Assembly: GCA_027622355.1 (NCBI GenBank)
Contig: JAQBZT010000062.1
Location: 1-11,263, forward strand
Reading direction: 5' to 3'
From: a bacterium
Lineage (GTDB): Bacteria; UBA8248
Length of the DNA stretch: 11,263 bases
Positions 1-5,498 of this stretch are shown in pieces. Below the pieces are notes generated by a model, which was given only the letters and a program-made list of their open reading frames with translations, was not told where the DNA came from and did no database searches. Each line of letters starts with the position of its first letter. The first letter of the stretch is position 1. Position numbers and translations under genes: made by a program.

Positions 1-416
1 TGTTCGAGAAAATCGACCCGGCACGGCCTGCCAGCCTCTCGCCCGCCATTGCGGACGCGCTGCTCCGGGAGCGGCTCCGCTACGAGGGGCTCGCCGTCAC
101 GGACGATCTGGAGATGGGGGCGATCGCCGATGCGGCCGAGGGGGCCGTCTTGGCCGTCGCGGCGGGAGCCGATATCGCGCTCATCTGCCATTGCGAGGAG
201 ATTCAGGAGGATGCGCTCGGGCGGCTGGCGGCGGCCATCCGCTCGGGGGCCATTTCGGAGGCTGCCGAGCGGGCCTCCCGCGAGCGGATTTCCGCCGCAA
301 AGACGCGGTATATCCCCTCATTCCCGGAGGCCGCTGAGGCCCTGCGGCCGGGGAATGCCGCGCACCGGGCGCTGGAGCGGGAGATCAGGCAAAGGCTGGA
401 AAACATAAGTACATAA
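1..416 (+). CDS. nagZ: Beta-N-acetylhexosaminidase, GH3 family, NagZ-like (3' fragment)
   Basis: The reading frame is open from the window edge (first full codon at base 3) to a TAA at 414-416, giving about 137 C-terminal residues; the N-terminal half lies outside. The motif YEGLAVTDDLEMGAI (about bases 81-125) matches the NagZ/GH3 segment holding the aspartate nucleophile (Asp-Asp at 102-107). The following AVAAGADIALICH stretch and the helical C-terminus also fit single-domain NagZ enzymes. Family knowledge: NagZ removes N-acetylglucosamine from anhydro-muropeptides during cytoplasmic peptidoglycan recycling. The His-Asp catalytic loop that would separate true NagZ from other GH3 enzymes is upstream and not visible, so the family is firm and the substrate is inferred. 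No strong terminator follows, only a weak AATCA/TGATT hairpin with three Ts near 418-436. Confidence 0.85.
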   Translation, partial: FEKIDPARPASLSPAIADALLRERLRYEGLAVTDDLEMGAIADAAEGAVLAVAAGADIALICHCEEIQEDALGRLAAAIRSGAISEAAERASRERISAAKTRYIPSFPEAAEALRPGNAAHRALEREIRQRLENIST

Positions 417-472
417 TAATCAATTGGCTGATTTTTGGTTTTCTGATTTTGGCGAGATGGAGCAAATTCTCT

Positions 473-501
473 TTCACAATTCCCATAAAATTTGCCATAA
501 T
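473..501 (+). promoter_or_regulatory. Probable sigma70-type promoter for the response regulator gene
   Basis: TTCACA (473-478) and CATAAT (496-501) are separated by 17 bp, and each matches five of six consensus bases. They lie in an AT-rich gap that stands out from the GC-rich flanks. Transcription would begin near 508, leaving a leader of about 175 nt before the ATG at 684. No other good -35/-10 pair was found in the gap; the TATATAAA at 517-524 has no -35 partner at the right distance. Confidence 0.5.
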
Positions 502-507
502 CCGCGC

Positions 508-683
508 GTACGGGAGTATATAAATTATTTATTTCATGCCATATGCAATTTCTCTGTTTCATGTAATCTGATTGCATCACTCCCGAGACAAATGCGCACT
601 CCCTCACACGGGTGCGCTCCGGCTTCGGGTTATCATAGCCTTCAGGGTTTTTTTGGCACCACTTTCGAAACAGGAAACGCAAG
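508..683 (+). other. Long AT-rich leader of the response regulator gene with inverted repeats
   Basis: This gap holds no convincing gene. It carries a perfect 7-bp inverted repeat ATGCAAT (543-549) / ATTGCAT (571-577), a GC hairpin GCGCAC/GTGCGC (594-599, 612-617), and a run of seven Ts (648-654) preceded by a weak imperfect stem (GGGTTA/TAGCCT). The T run ends 29 nt before the ATG, so a weak attenuator is conceivable, but the stem before it is poor. No known riboswitch family was recognised. Confidence 0.3.
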
Positions 684-1055
684 ATGGCAAAAATTCTGAT
701 CGCGGACGACGACGGTACCTTGCGCCAGCTTCTCGAGAACGCACTGACGACGGAAGGCCACGATGTCGTTCTCGCGGAAGACGGCAAGAAAGCGCTCGAA
801 TCACTGCGCAACGACCAACTCGATCTGGCCATCCTCGATCAGACGATGCCGATGCTGAAGGGCAGCGAGGTGCTGGTCCAGCTGAAGCTGGAGAACGGAA
901 TCATCCCCCCCACCATCATCATTAACGCCAAAGGCTCCGCCGAGCTCATTCATAATTGCATCGAGGCCGGCGCCCGTGACTTCGTCCTCAAACCGTTTCA
1001 CCTGCCGATCTTCCTTGATCGGGTCTACAAGCTCCTGCGCGTGACAAAACGCTGA
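684..1055 (+). CDS. Single-domain response regulator (CheY-like receiver)
   Basis: A 123-residue receiver domain with no output domain, so it probably acts through protein contacts or as a phosphorelay intermediate. Acidic pocket residues D8-D10 lie in ILIADDD, the phospho-acceptor is D52 in LAILDQTMP, and the conserved lysine is K103 in DFVLKPF. F100 occupies the aromatic switch position. The usual Thr/Ser after beta-4 (PVIMLTA in most receivers) is Asn81 here (IIINAKG), which is unusual and may weaken coupling between phosphorylation and the aromatic switch. The start ATG has AGGA 8 nt upstream. No histidine kinase gene is adjacent: the upstream neighbour is nagZ-like and the downstream one is convergent. 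It is therefore an orphan regulator transcribed alone, probably from the promoter at 473-501. Confidence 0.93.
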   Translation: MAKILIADDDGTLRQLLENALTTEGHDVVLAEDGKKALESLRNDQLDLAILDQTMPMLKGSEVLVQLKLENGIIPPTIIINAKGSAELIHNCIEAGARDFVLKPFHLPIFLDRVYKLLRVTKR

Positions 1056-1112
1056 GCCCGGAAACGGCCTGAATTCTCTGGAAATTTGGCGATTTGGCGT
1101 CAGACGTTGCAC

Positions 1113-2180
1113 TCAGACATTGAAGCGCACGTGCAGAATGTCCCCGTCCTGAACGAGATAGTCTTTCCCTTCCAGGCGCAGGCTTCCCCTCTCACGGGCC
1201 GCGGCCATTGAGCCGGCCTCCATGAAGTCCGCATAGGAGATGACTTCCGCACGGATGAAGCCCCGCTCGAGATCCGAGTGGATGGTGCCGGCGGCCCGCA
1301 CGGCGGATGTGCCCTCGCGTATCGGCCAGGCGCGCACCTCGTCCTCCCCCACCGTCATAAAACACTGGAGCCCCAGCAGGGAGAAGGAAGCGCGAATGAC
1401 CCGCTCGGCGGCAGCCTGCGCGATGCCGTAGTCTTCGAGGAAGGAGGCGAGCTCATCGTCTGGAAGCTGGGCGAGTTCCTCCTCGAGCTTGCCGCAGAGA
1501 ACGATGGGCGCCGCCTCGCCCGAAGCCGGCGACATTCCAAAGGCCTCGGGGTCCGCGCCTACATGGTCCTCTCCCGCGTTGATGACGACGAGAAGCGGCT
1601 TGGACGAGAGAAAACCGAAACCCCGGAGCCGCGCTTGGCTCTCGCCAGAAAATTCCACAGCGGATACCGGCTTCCCCTCCTCGAGCGCCCGGCGGATGGA
1701 CCGGAGCAGTTCCAGCTCCGCGGCCTCGTCCGGGTCCTTCCGCTTTCGGACCTGCTCCTCGAGCCGGTCGGCCCGCCGCTCCACCACCGAAAGATCGCGG
1801 ATGATGAGTTCGAGCCGTGCGTCCTCGAGGTCGCGCGCCGGATCCACAGTTTGGCGCGGATGGGGGACCCCCGGATCCTCGAACCCCCGGACGGCCAGCA
1901 AAAGGGCGTCGGCGCCCTCGAGGGCCGGCGGAATCGCTTCTCCGGCGGAGCGGCTGCTCTCGCTCCCCTCGAGGGCGGGCACATCGGCGAAATTCACAGT
2001 CGCGTAGGTCGTTTTTTTGGGACGGAATATCTCGGAGAGCGCGTCTACCCGGGGATCGGCGACGCGCGCCACTCCGAGGTGTACCTGTCCATAGCCGCCC
2101 GCCTTCGCGCTTCCCCCGGTGAGGGCGTTGAACAGAGTGGTTTTCCCGCTCGCGGGAAGGCCGATAATTCCGATCTTCAA
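1113..2180 (-). CDS. ychF: YchF/OLA1-family P-loop NTPase (divergent)
   Basis: A 355-residue protein close to the usual YchF length of about 363. The P-loop is GLPASGKTT (residues 7-15), the G3 region is ADVPAL (65-70), the NxxE motif typical of this family is NAGE (201-204), and a C-terminal DUF933/TGS domain fills about 271-355 with EVRAWPIREGT and ERGFIRAEVISYADF. Canonical YchF has GLPNVGKST and DIAG, so this member is divergent at the P-loop and has lost the G3 glycine. Family knowledge: YchF proteins bind ATP in preference to GTP, associate with ribosomes and affect stress responses. The start is TTG (2178-2180), with GGAGG placed 10 nt upstream. It lies 32 bp downstream of the peptidyl-prolyl isomerase gene and is probably cotranscribed with it. 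The family is sure; whether it is the orthologue or a paralogue of the main ychF is not. Confidence 0.88.
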   Translation of the reverse strand: MKIGIIGLPASGKTTLFNALTGGSAKAGGYGQVHLGVARVADPRVDALSEIFRPKKTTYATVNFADVPALEGSESSRSAGEAIPPALEGADALLLAVRGFEDPGVPHPRQTVDPARDLEDARLELIIRDLSVVERRADRLEEQVRKRKDPDEAAELELLRSIRRALEEGKPVSAVEFSGESQARLRGFGFLSSKPLLVVINAGEDHVGADPEAFGMSPASGEAAPIVLCGKLEEELAQLPDDELASFLEDYGIAQAAAERVIRASFSLLGLQCFMTVGEDEVRAWPIREGTSAVRAAGTIHSDLERGFIRAEVISYADFMEAGSMAAARERGSLRLEGKDYLVQDGDILHVRFNV

Positions 2181-2212
2181 AACAGCCGATCCTCCGGAAG
2201 TGCCACTCGCCC

Positions 2213-2740
2213 TTAGGCGGAATGCCGAATCGTCACTTTTTCCAAGACCACCGGCTCGAGCGGGCGGTCCATGGGGCCGGTCTCGACCTCGGAAATGGCC
2301 ATGACGATATCGAGACCCTCGACCACCTTTCCGAAAACCGAATGCCGATCGTCAAGGTGCGGCGTGGGAGCCACTGTGATGAAGAACTGGCTGCCGTTGG
2401 TGTTCGGCCCGGCGTTGGCCATCGAGAGGACGCCGGGACCGTCGTGGCGGAGATCGGGGTCGAATTCATCCTCGAAGGAATATCCGGGGCCGCCCATCCC
2501 GTTTCCGAGAATGCAGCCTCCCTGGATCATGAAGTCGGGGATCACGCGGTGGAAAATCAGGCCGTCATAATAGGGCTGCGTCGTCGGCTTGCGCGTTTTC
2601 GGGTTGGTAAATTCTTTTGTCCCCTGCACGAGACTGACAAAATTTTCGACCGTCTGGGGCACCTTGTCCGGAAAAAGTTCCACCACGAAATCGCCCATAT
2701 TCGTCTTGAACTCGGCAAAAAGACCAGCGGCAGCACTCAT
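2213..2740 (-). CDS. Peptidyl-prolyl cis-trans isomerase, cyclophilin type, cytoplasmic
   Basis: A 175-residue cyclophilin. The catalytic-site motif FHRVIPDFMIQGG spans residues 63-75, with the active arginine at R65. The second signature, GPNTNGSQFFIT followed by HLDDRHSVFG, lies at about 111-137. There is no signal peptide, and the N-terminus starts directly with beta-strand 1 (FAEFKTNMGDFVVELF), so it should act in the cytosol, catalysing proline isomerisation during folding. The loop containing KEFTNPKTRKPTTQP (about 42-56) is a common bacterial variant. The ATG is preceded by GAGGA 8 nt upstream, a good SD site. The gene ends 32 bp before the TTG of the YchF-like gene. The upstream leader contains a terminator-like hairpin, described separately. 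Confidence 0.95.
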   Translation of the reverse strand: MSAAAGLFAEFKTNMGDFVVELFPDKVPQTVENFVSLVQGTKEFTNPKTRKPTTQPYYDGLIFHRVIPDFMIQGGCILGNGMGGPGYSFEDEFDPDLRHDGPGVLSMANAGPNTNGSQFFITVAPTPHLDDRHSVFGKVVEGLDIVMAISEVETGPMDRPLEPVVLEKVTIRHSA

Positions 2741-2765
2741 CGCATTTCCTCATCGAGAAGTGGGA

Positions 2766-2793
2766 GGCGGCCCGGCGCTCAGGGCGCACCGCC
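2766..2793 (-). promoter_or_regulatory. GC-rich two-tier hairpin in the isomerase leader
   Basis: GGCGG (2766-2770) pairs with CCGCC (2789-2793), with an inner GCGC/GCGC stem. It lies between the terminator-like hairpin at 2796-2824 and the SD site of the isomerase gene. A role in the leader RNA is possible but unproven; GC-rich sequence forms such stems by chance. Confidence 0.25.
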
Positions 2794-2795
2794 AT

Positions 2796-2824
2796 AAAAA
2801 AAGGCACCGTCTGGAGCCAGCGCC
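2796..2824 (-). terminator. Probable intrinsic terminator after the peptidase C26 gene
   Basis: Read on the minus strand, GGCGC (2824-2820) pairs with GTGCC (2807-2803), including one G-U pair, and is followed at once by seven Ts (2802-2796). It sits about 70 bp past the stop of the gene at 2892-3725 and 56 bp before the isomerase ATG. The stem is short, so strength is uncertain. Confidence 0.45.
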
Positions 2825-2837
2825 CAGGAAACGAAGG

Positions 2838-2867
2838 AGTGTAGGGAAAGACGCACCGAGGGGTCAA
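2838..2867 (-). promoter_or_regulatory. Possible promoter for the isomerase-ychF pair
   Basis: On the minus strand, TTGACC (2867-2862) and TACACT (2843-2838) are 18 bp apart, matching five and four of six consensus bases. A transcript would start near 2831, just before the hairpin plus T run at 2796-2824. No better promoter is visible between that hairpin and the ATG at 2740. Confidence 0.3.
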
Positions 2868-2891
2868 GGGAGAGCCCGGGCCGCGGGCCGG

Positions 2892-3725
2892 TCAAACGCT
2901 GGCGCGGACGACCGCCGATCGTTCCATCGCGCCGACATCCATCGCCTGCTGGCGCTGGACGCCGGATTCCATATCGTAGGCACGGGCCTCATCCACGAAG
3001 CGCGCGAAGAGATGCTCTGCCCTGTGGCATTCTCCAAAGCCGTAGGCCGCCATGGATTCGGGGTGCCATTGCACGCCCAGAACAAACCGGTGGGAGGGGG
3101 ATTCGATCGCTTCGATCACGCCGTCGGCGCTTATTGCCACAACGGCCATACCGGGCCCAGGCTCCTTCACCGACTGGTGATGGGCGCTGTTCACATAGTG
3201 GTCGCCGGCGCCGATGGTCCCCTCCAGGCAGGAAGGAAAAATTTTCACGGGGTGAAACGTGTATGTGGCTTTCTTCGCGTTCTTGGGACGGTGCGGCAGG
3301 GGCGACTTTACCTGATCGTCAATATCCTGGAGCAGGGTTCCGTCCGCGGCCACGTTCATAACCTGCATGCCCCCGCAAATCCCCAGCACCGGAATGTCCC
3401 GTGACATGGCGGAGCGGCAAATGGAAAGCTCGAACACCTCACGCTTCACATTGGAAGGTCCGCAGGAGGGGCGCCGTTTTTCTCCATACGTCGCCGGATC
3501 CAGATCATGCCCGCCGCCCGAGATGATGAGCGCATCGAGACCGTCGAGCAACGACAGGGTCCCGGCCTCATCGTTCAAAGCAGGAAGGAGCATCGGCACC
3601 CCGCCAGCCTGCACCACCGCATCCACATATGCGTCCATCAGGACATGGCGATCGCGCAGGGTCGGCTCTTCCGGAAATTTCCGCTGGCTGAGGTCGCAAG
3701 TGATTCCGATACGCGGACGAGGCAT
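2892..3725 (-). CDS. Class-I glutamine-amidotransferase-like peptidase C26 (gamma-glutamyl-gamma-aminobutyrate hydrolase-like)
   Basis: A 277-residue protein of the PuuD/peptidase C26 family. The nucleophile is Cys117 in the elbow GICGGMQVMNV, and the catalytic His221 and Glu223 are in GVQWHPE. The family motif NSAHHQSVK lies at 179-187, and the early ISGGGHDLDPATYG (68-81) is typical of the family. Family knowledge: PuuD hydrolyses gamma-glutamyl-GABA in putrescine breakdown, but many members have other or unknown gamma-glutamyl substrates. No other putrescine genes are nearby, so the substrate is open. The C-terminus carries about 30 polar residues beyond the usual end of the domain. The ATG has GAGGT 7 nt upstream within the near-palindrome GAGGTTACCTC. 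It is probably monocistronic, with a terminator candidate at 2796-2824. It is divergent from the small genes starting near 3797. Confidence 0.9.
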   Translation of the reverse strand: MPRPRIGITCDLSQRKFPEEPTLRDRHVLMDAYVDAVVQAGGVPMLLPALNDEAGTLSLLDGLDALIISGGGHDLDPATYGEKRRPSCGPSNVKREVFELSICRSAMSRDIPVLGICGGMQVMNVAADGTLLQDIDDQVKSPLPHRPKNAKKATYTFHPVKIFPSCLEGTIGAGDHYVNSAHHQSVKEPGPGMAVVAISADGVIEAIESPSHRFVLGVQWHPESMAAYGFGECHRAEHLFARFVDEARAYDMESGVQRQQAMDVGAMERSAVVRASV

Positions 3726-3751
3726 GAGGTTACCTCAAGAAAAAGATGGGC

Positions 3752-3777
3752 GTTCCATCATTCTAAAAGAATGGAAC
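3752..3777. promoter_or_regulatory. 26-bp dyad in the divergent intergenic region
   Basis: GTTCCAT (3752-3758) and ATGGAAC (3771-3777) are perfect inverted repeats, with further pairing TCT/AGA inside around an AAA centre. The dyad lies 27 bp upstream of the peptidase C26 start (minus) and 20 bp upstream of the possible small ORF at 3797 (plus). That is a natural position for an operator controlling either side. It is not followed directly by a T run in either direction, so it is a poor terminator. Confidence 0.4.
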
Positions 3778-3796
3778 AAAAAAGCCAGCCGCCATA

Positions 3797-3946
3797 ATGA
3801 AAAAAGTGAAGCACGTCACAATCCCTCCAATTCGATCCGAAGGAACGGGAGAGGGGGAAGCGAAGCATCTCTGGCACGAAGAGGGCGCCGACTGGACCCG
3901 ATGCCAGACAGGGTCTTATATTCAGCCCAGGGAGGAAACACATTGA
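3797..3946 (+). CDS. Possible 49-aa small protein, overlapping the next start (uncertain)
   Basis: An ATG at 3797 opens a 49-codon ORF ending in TGA at 3944-3946. That stop overlaps the TTG start (3943-3945) of the membrane protein downstream, the arrangement expected of translational coupling. The product is polar, with two Trp and one Cys (near the C-terminus: HEEGADWTRCQTG), and matches no family I know. Against it: there is no SD site before the ATG, GC at third codon positions is only about 55%, and the SD of the next gene lies within it and is sufficient by itself. It could simply be leader sequence. Confidence 0.3.
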   Translation: MKKVKHVTIPPIRSEGTGEGEAKHLWHEEGADWTRCQTGSYIQPREETH

Positions 3947-4287
3947 AGTGGATGGTCTTAACGCGTCTCGTCCTGCCGCTTGTGCTGGTGGGAGCCTTGG
4001 TGTCCCTGCCTTTCATCTGGATACCCGAAGTGTCTCACCCGGCAAAAGAGCAGACCGGAATCGCATCCACCAGCGGATCTTCCCGCCCGGAAAAAAACAA
4101 AAAAAACCGCACTACCCCCTTCCAGCGCATGATGACGCTGGGTTTCGCCCTGATCCTGGTTTCAGTTTCCATCGGGGGGATCATGCTCTACCGCATCACA
4201 CGGTCGCAAACTGCGAGCTGGCGGCGGCGCTTTGCGCCCCCCAAAAAGAAAGCCGAAAACGTGAATCGCCGCGCTGGGGATGCATGA
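3943..4287 (+). CDS. Small membrane protein with two predicted transmembrane segments, unknown function
   Basis: A 114-residue product is predicted from the TTG at 3943, which has a full GGAGG placed 7 nt upstream (3931-3935). An in-frame ATG at 3952 is 16 nt from the same SD, so the TTG is preferred. Hydrophobic stretches lie at about residues 9-27 (LVLPLVLVGALVSLPF) and 66-83 (LGFALILVSVSIGGIML). They are joined by a polar, Lys/Ser-rich linker (PEKNKKNR) and followed by a basic tail (WRRRFAPPKKK). The basic tail and short N-terminus suggest a hairpin with both ends inside. I do not recognise the family. It converges on the DUF35-type gene, with only 9 bp between the stop codons. The frame continues upstream to 3367 without a stop, but that part runs antisense to the peptidase C26 gene and is not coding. 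Confidence 0.65.
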   Translation: MKWMVLTRLVLPLVLVGALVSLPFIWIPEVSHPAKEQTGIASTSGSSRPEKNKKNRTTPFQRMMTLGFALILVSVSIGGIMLYRITRSQTASWRRRFAPPKKKAENVNRRAGDA

Positions 4288-4296
4288 GGCGAGAAG

Positions 4297-5286
4297 CTAG
4301 CGCTTTTGCCGCCGAGGGTTGTTCGAGGATTTTTTTCGGGATGTGTTTTTCGCTTTCGCCTTGACCCGGGAAGCGGTCTTCTTGCGAGGGGCTTTTTTCT
4401 TGACCGACGGGCCGGACGCGCGCGGCGCCTTTGGCTTTGCACGCGAAGCCGATTTTTTCTTGGCCGCCGCCGTTTTCTTCGCCAGCAGCACCTTCTTCTT
4501 CGCCGCCATCATTTTCTTCTTTTTCGCCTGCGCCGCTTTATTTTTCTTTCCATCAAGAGCCTTCTTCTTGGCCGCCGCCGCTTTCTTCGCCGCCATCATC
4601 TTTTTCTTTTTCGCCAGTGCCGCCCCCTTCTCCTTGGCCGCCGCCGCACGTTTCTTCTCCACAACGGCCTTTTTCTCCGCCGCCACCCGCACACGCTCTT
4701 CCTTTTTCTTCTCCGTGGCGAGTTTCCTCGCTTCCATGCTGCTCAAGGCTGACTCACTGCCTTTTCCCGAATCCAAAAACTTGGCCGTCAGCGAAGTGGA
4801 CTGCGGCTTCGGCTTGCGTCTTCCTGTCATCAGGTGGAAGGCGTAGCCGACCACGGTCTTTCCATCCTCGCTTTTCTCCATCTCCTGCAGCACCATTTCG
4901 ACGGGGGTGCCGGGCACAAGCATGTCCTCGAATCCCTCCCAGCCCAGGATCACGGAGTTAACCTTGATCCCTTCCTCGAGAAGGATGACGGCGGAAACCC
5001 GCGCATCCTCCCCCACGGCCGATCGCGTCACCGTGGCCGAGAGAATCTGCCCTCTCCCGCTGAGATAGGTTTCGCTTGTGCTTCGAGGACAAAACGGGTT
5101 GTCGCAGGTGGCCTTCGCCCCGGTTTTGGGGAAAAAATACTCCTCGCACTCCCGGCAAACCGAACCAATGAGGCGGGGCTTCTCGCGCGCACTCCTGGGG
5201 ATCGTGAATACGTCCCGCATGAAGGGGATCACGTTATCCTTGCTGTTCGGGATGTAGATCTTCGATTTATTGGCCATTTCGGTCAT
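4297..5286 (-). CDS. DUF35-type zinc-ribbon/OB-fold protein with Lys/Ala-rich histone-H1-like tail
   Basis: The 329-residue product has two unlike parts. Residues about 40-153 resemble the DUF35 family: a zinc ribbon with C44, C47, C61 and C66 (CRECEEYFFP, CDNPFC), followed by an OB-fold-like segment (LSGRGQILSATVTRS, PGTPVEMVL, GYAFHLM). Such proteins often bind acyl-CoA or partner thiolases. Residues about 185-329 are almost wholly Lys, Ala and Arg, with runs such as AKKKKMMAAKK, like eukaryotic H1 tails and bacterial nucleoid-protein tails; this part probably binds nucleic acid and is disordered. No thiolase gene is adjacent. The start is uncertain: ATG at 5286 or at 5277, neither with a clear SD. 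A TTG at 5442 would add a proline-rich, unconserved-looking extension running through a terminator-like hairpin and was rejected. The domain calls are confident; the function is not known. Confidence 0.75.
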   Translation of the reverse strand: MTEMANKSKIYIPNSKDNVIPFMRDVFTIPRSAREKPRLIGSVCRECEEYFFPKTGAKATCDNPFCPRSTSETYLSGRGQILSATVTRSAVGEDARVSAVILLEEGIKVNSVILGWEGFEDMLVPGTPVEMVLQEMEKSEDGKTVVGYAFHLMTGRRKPKPQSTSLTAKFLDSGKGSESALSSMEARKLATEKKKEERVRVAAEKKAVVEKKRAAAAKEKGAALAKKKKMMAAKKAAAAKKKALDGKKNKAAQAKKKKMMAAKKKVLLAKKTAAAKKKSASRAKPKAPRASGPSVKKKAPRKKTASRVKAKAKNTSRKKSSNNPRRQKR

Positions 5287-5334
5287 GAAAAATACCGGTG
5301 AGCGGGGAACGCGAGAGGGAGGGGGCGGCTCGCC

Positions 5335-5386
5335 AAAAAAAACGCCCTTTCGACGGGGGAAACCTTCCCGGAACTCGAAAGAGGGC
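5335..5386 (-). terminator. Strong intrinsic terminator-like hairpin
   Basis: On the minus strand, GCCC plus TTTCGA (5386-5375, with a two-base bulge) pairs with TCGAAAGGGC (5353-5344). An inner stem GGGAA/TTCCC lies inside, and eight Ts follow after a single G (5342-5335). This is the clearest terminator in the window. It ends the 62-aa/229-aa gene pair upstream, but it also lies between a good minus-strand promoter (5414-5442) and the DUF35-type start at 5286, so it may act as an attenuator. Confidence 0.75.
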
Positions 5387-5413
5387 TCGGCCCCTCCTAC
5401 TTGCAACGCCGCG

Positions 5414-5442
5414 ACGGTATCAGGGGGAGGAAACCATGTCAA
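5414..5442 (-). promoter_or_regulatory. Probable sigma70 promoter with extended -10 for the DUF35-type gene
   Basis: On the minus strand there is a perfect TTGACA (5442-5437), a 17-bp spacer ending in TGA, and TACCGT (5419-5414). The weak -10 is helped by the extended TGn motif. Upstream of the -35 (about 5443-5480) the sequence is strongly AT-rich, like an UP element. Transcription would begin near 5407, leaving a leader of about 120 nt that contains the hairpin at 5335-5386. Confidence 0.5.
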
Positions 5443-5498
5443 GATATATAAAATTGTCTGAAAATAAAAGAGTTATAGGCAACTGGGCAAAAACTTAG
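5436..5498 (+). CDS. Possible 20-aa leader-type ORF with strong SD (uncertain)
   Basis: GGGGGAGG (5423-5430) stands 5 nt before an ATG at 5436 that opens 20 codons (MSRYIKLSENKRVIGNWAKT) and stops at TAG 5496-5498. That stop overlaps the stop of the convergent 62-aa gene. The codons are AT-rich, unlike its neighbours. No plus-strand promoter was identified, and the same bases form the minus-strand promoter at 5414-5442, so the SD may be coincidental. Confidence 0.2.
   Translation: MSRYIKLSENKRVIGNWAKT

Noticed and set aside
424..699. 91-codon plus-strand ORF in the gap before the response regulator
   Set aside because: The composition is AT-rich and arbitrary, there is no SD, and it overlaps the promoter and the response regulator start.
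1084..1099. Tandem repeat of ATTTGGCG (two copies) between convergent genes
   Set aside because: A single 8-bp duplication in a short gap is easily chance; no terminator or site could be assigned.
1278..2216. 312-codon plus-strand ORF opposite the YchF-like gene
   Set aside because: Antisense of a well-supported protein; composition is arbitrary and no family was recognised.
2589..3404. 271-codon plus-strand ORF spanning the isomerase and peptidase C26 genes
   Set aside because: It crosses two real minus-strand genes and a terminator and resembles no protein family.
3367..3942. N-terminal extension of the small membrane protein to 306 residues
   Set aside because: The extension is antisense to the peptidase C26 gene; GGAGG fixes the start at TTG 3943.
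4287..4306. AAGC/GCTT stem with a short T run between convergent stops
   Set aside because: Only four base pairs and four Ts; too weak to call a terminator.
4306..4846. Phe/Leu/Ala-rich plus-strand ORFs resembling membrane proteins
   Set aside because: They are the antisense of the Lys/Ala-rich tail: AAG and GCC codons read backwards give CTT and GGC, and TTC in shifted frames. No SD or promoter supports them.
5287..5442. N-terminal extension of the DUF35-type protein to a TTG at 5442
   Set aside because: It would translate through the promoter and the terminator-like hairpin, and it is proline-rich low-complexity sequence.
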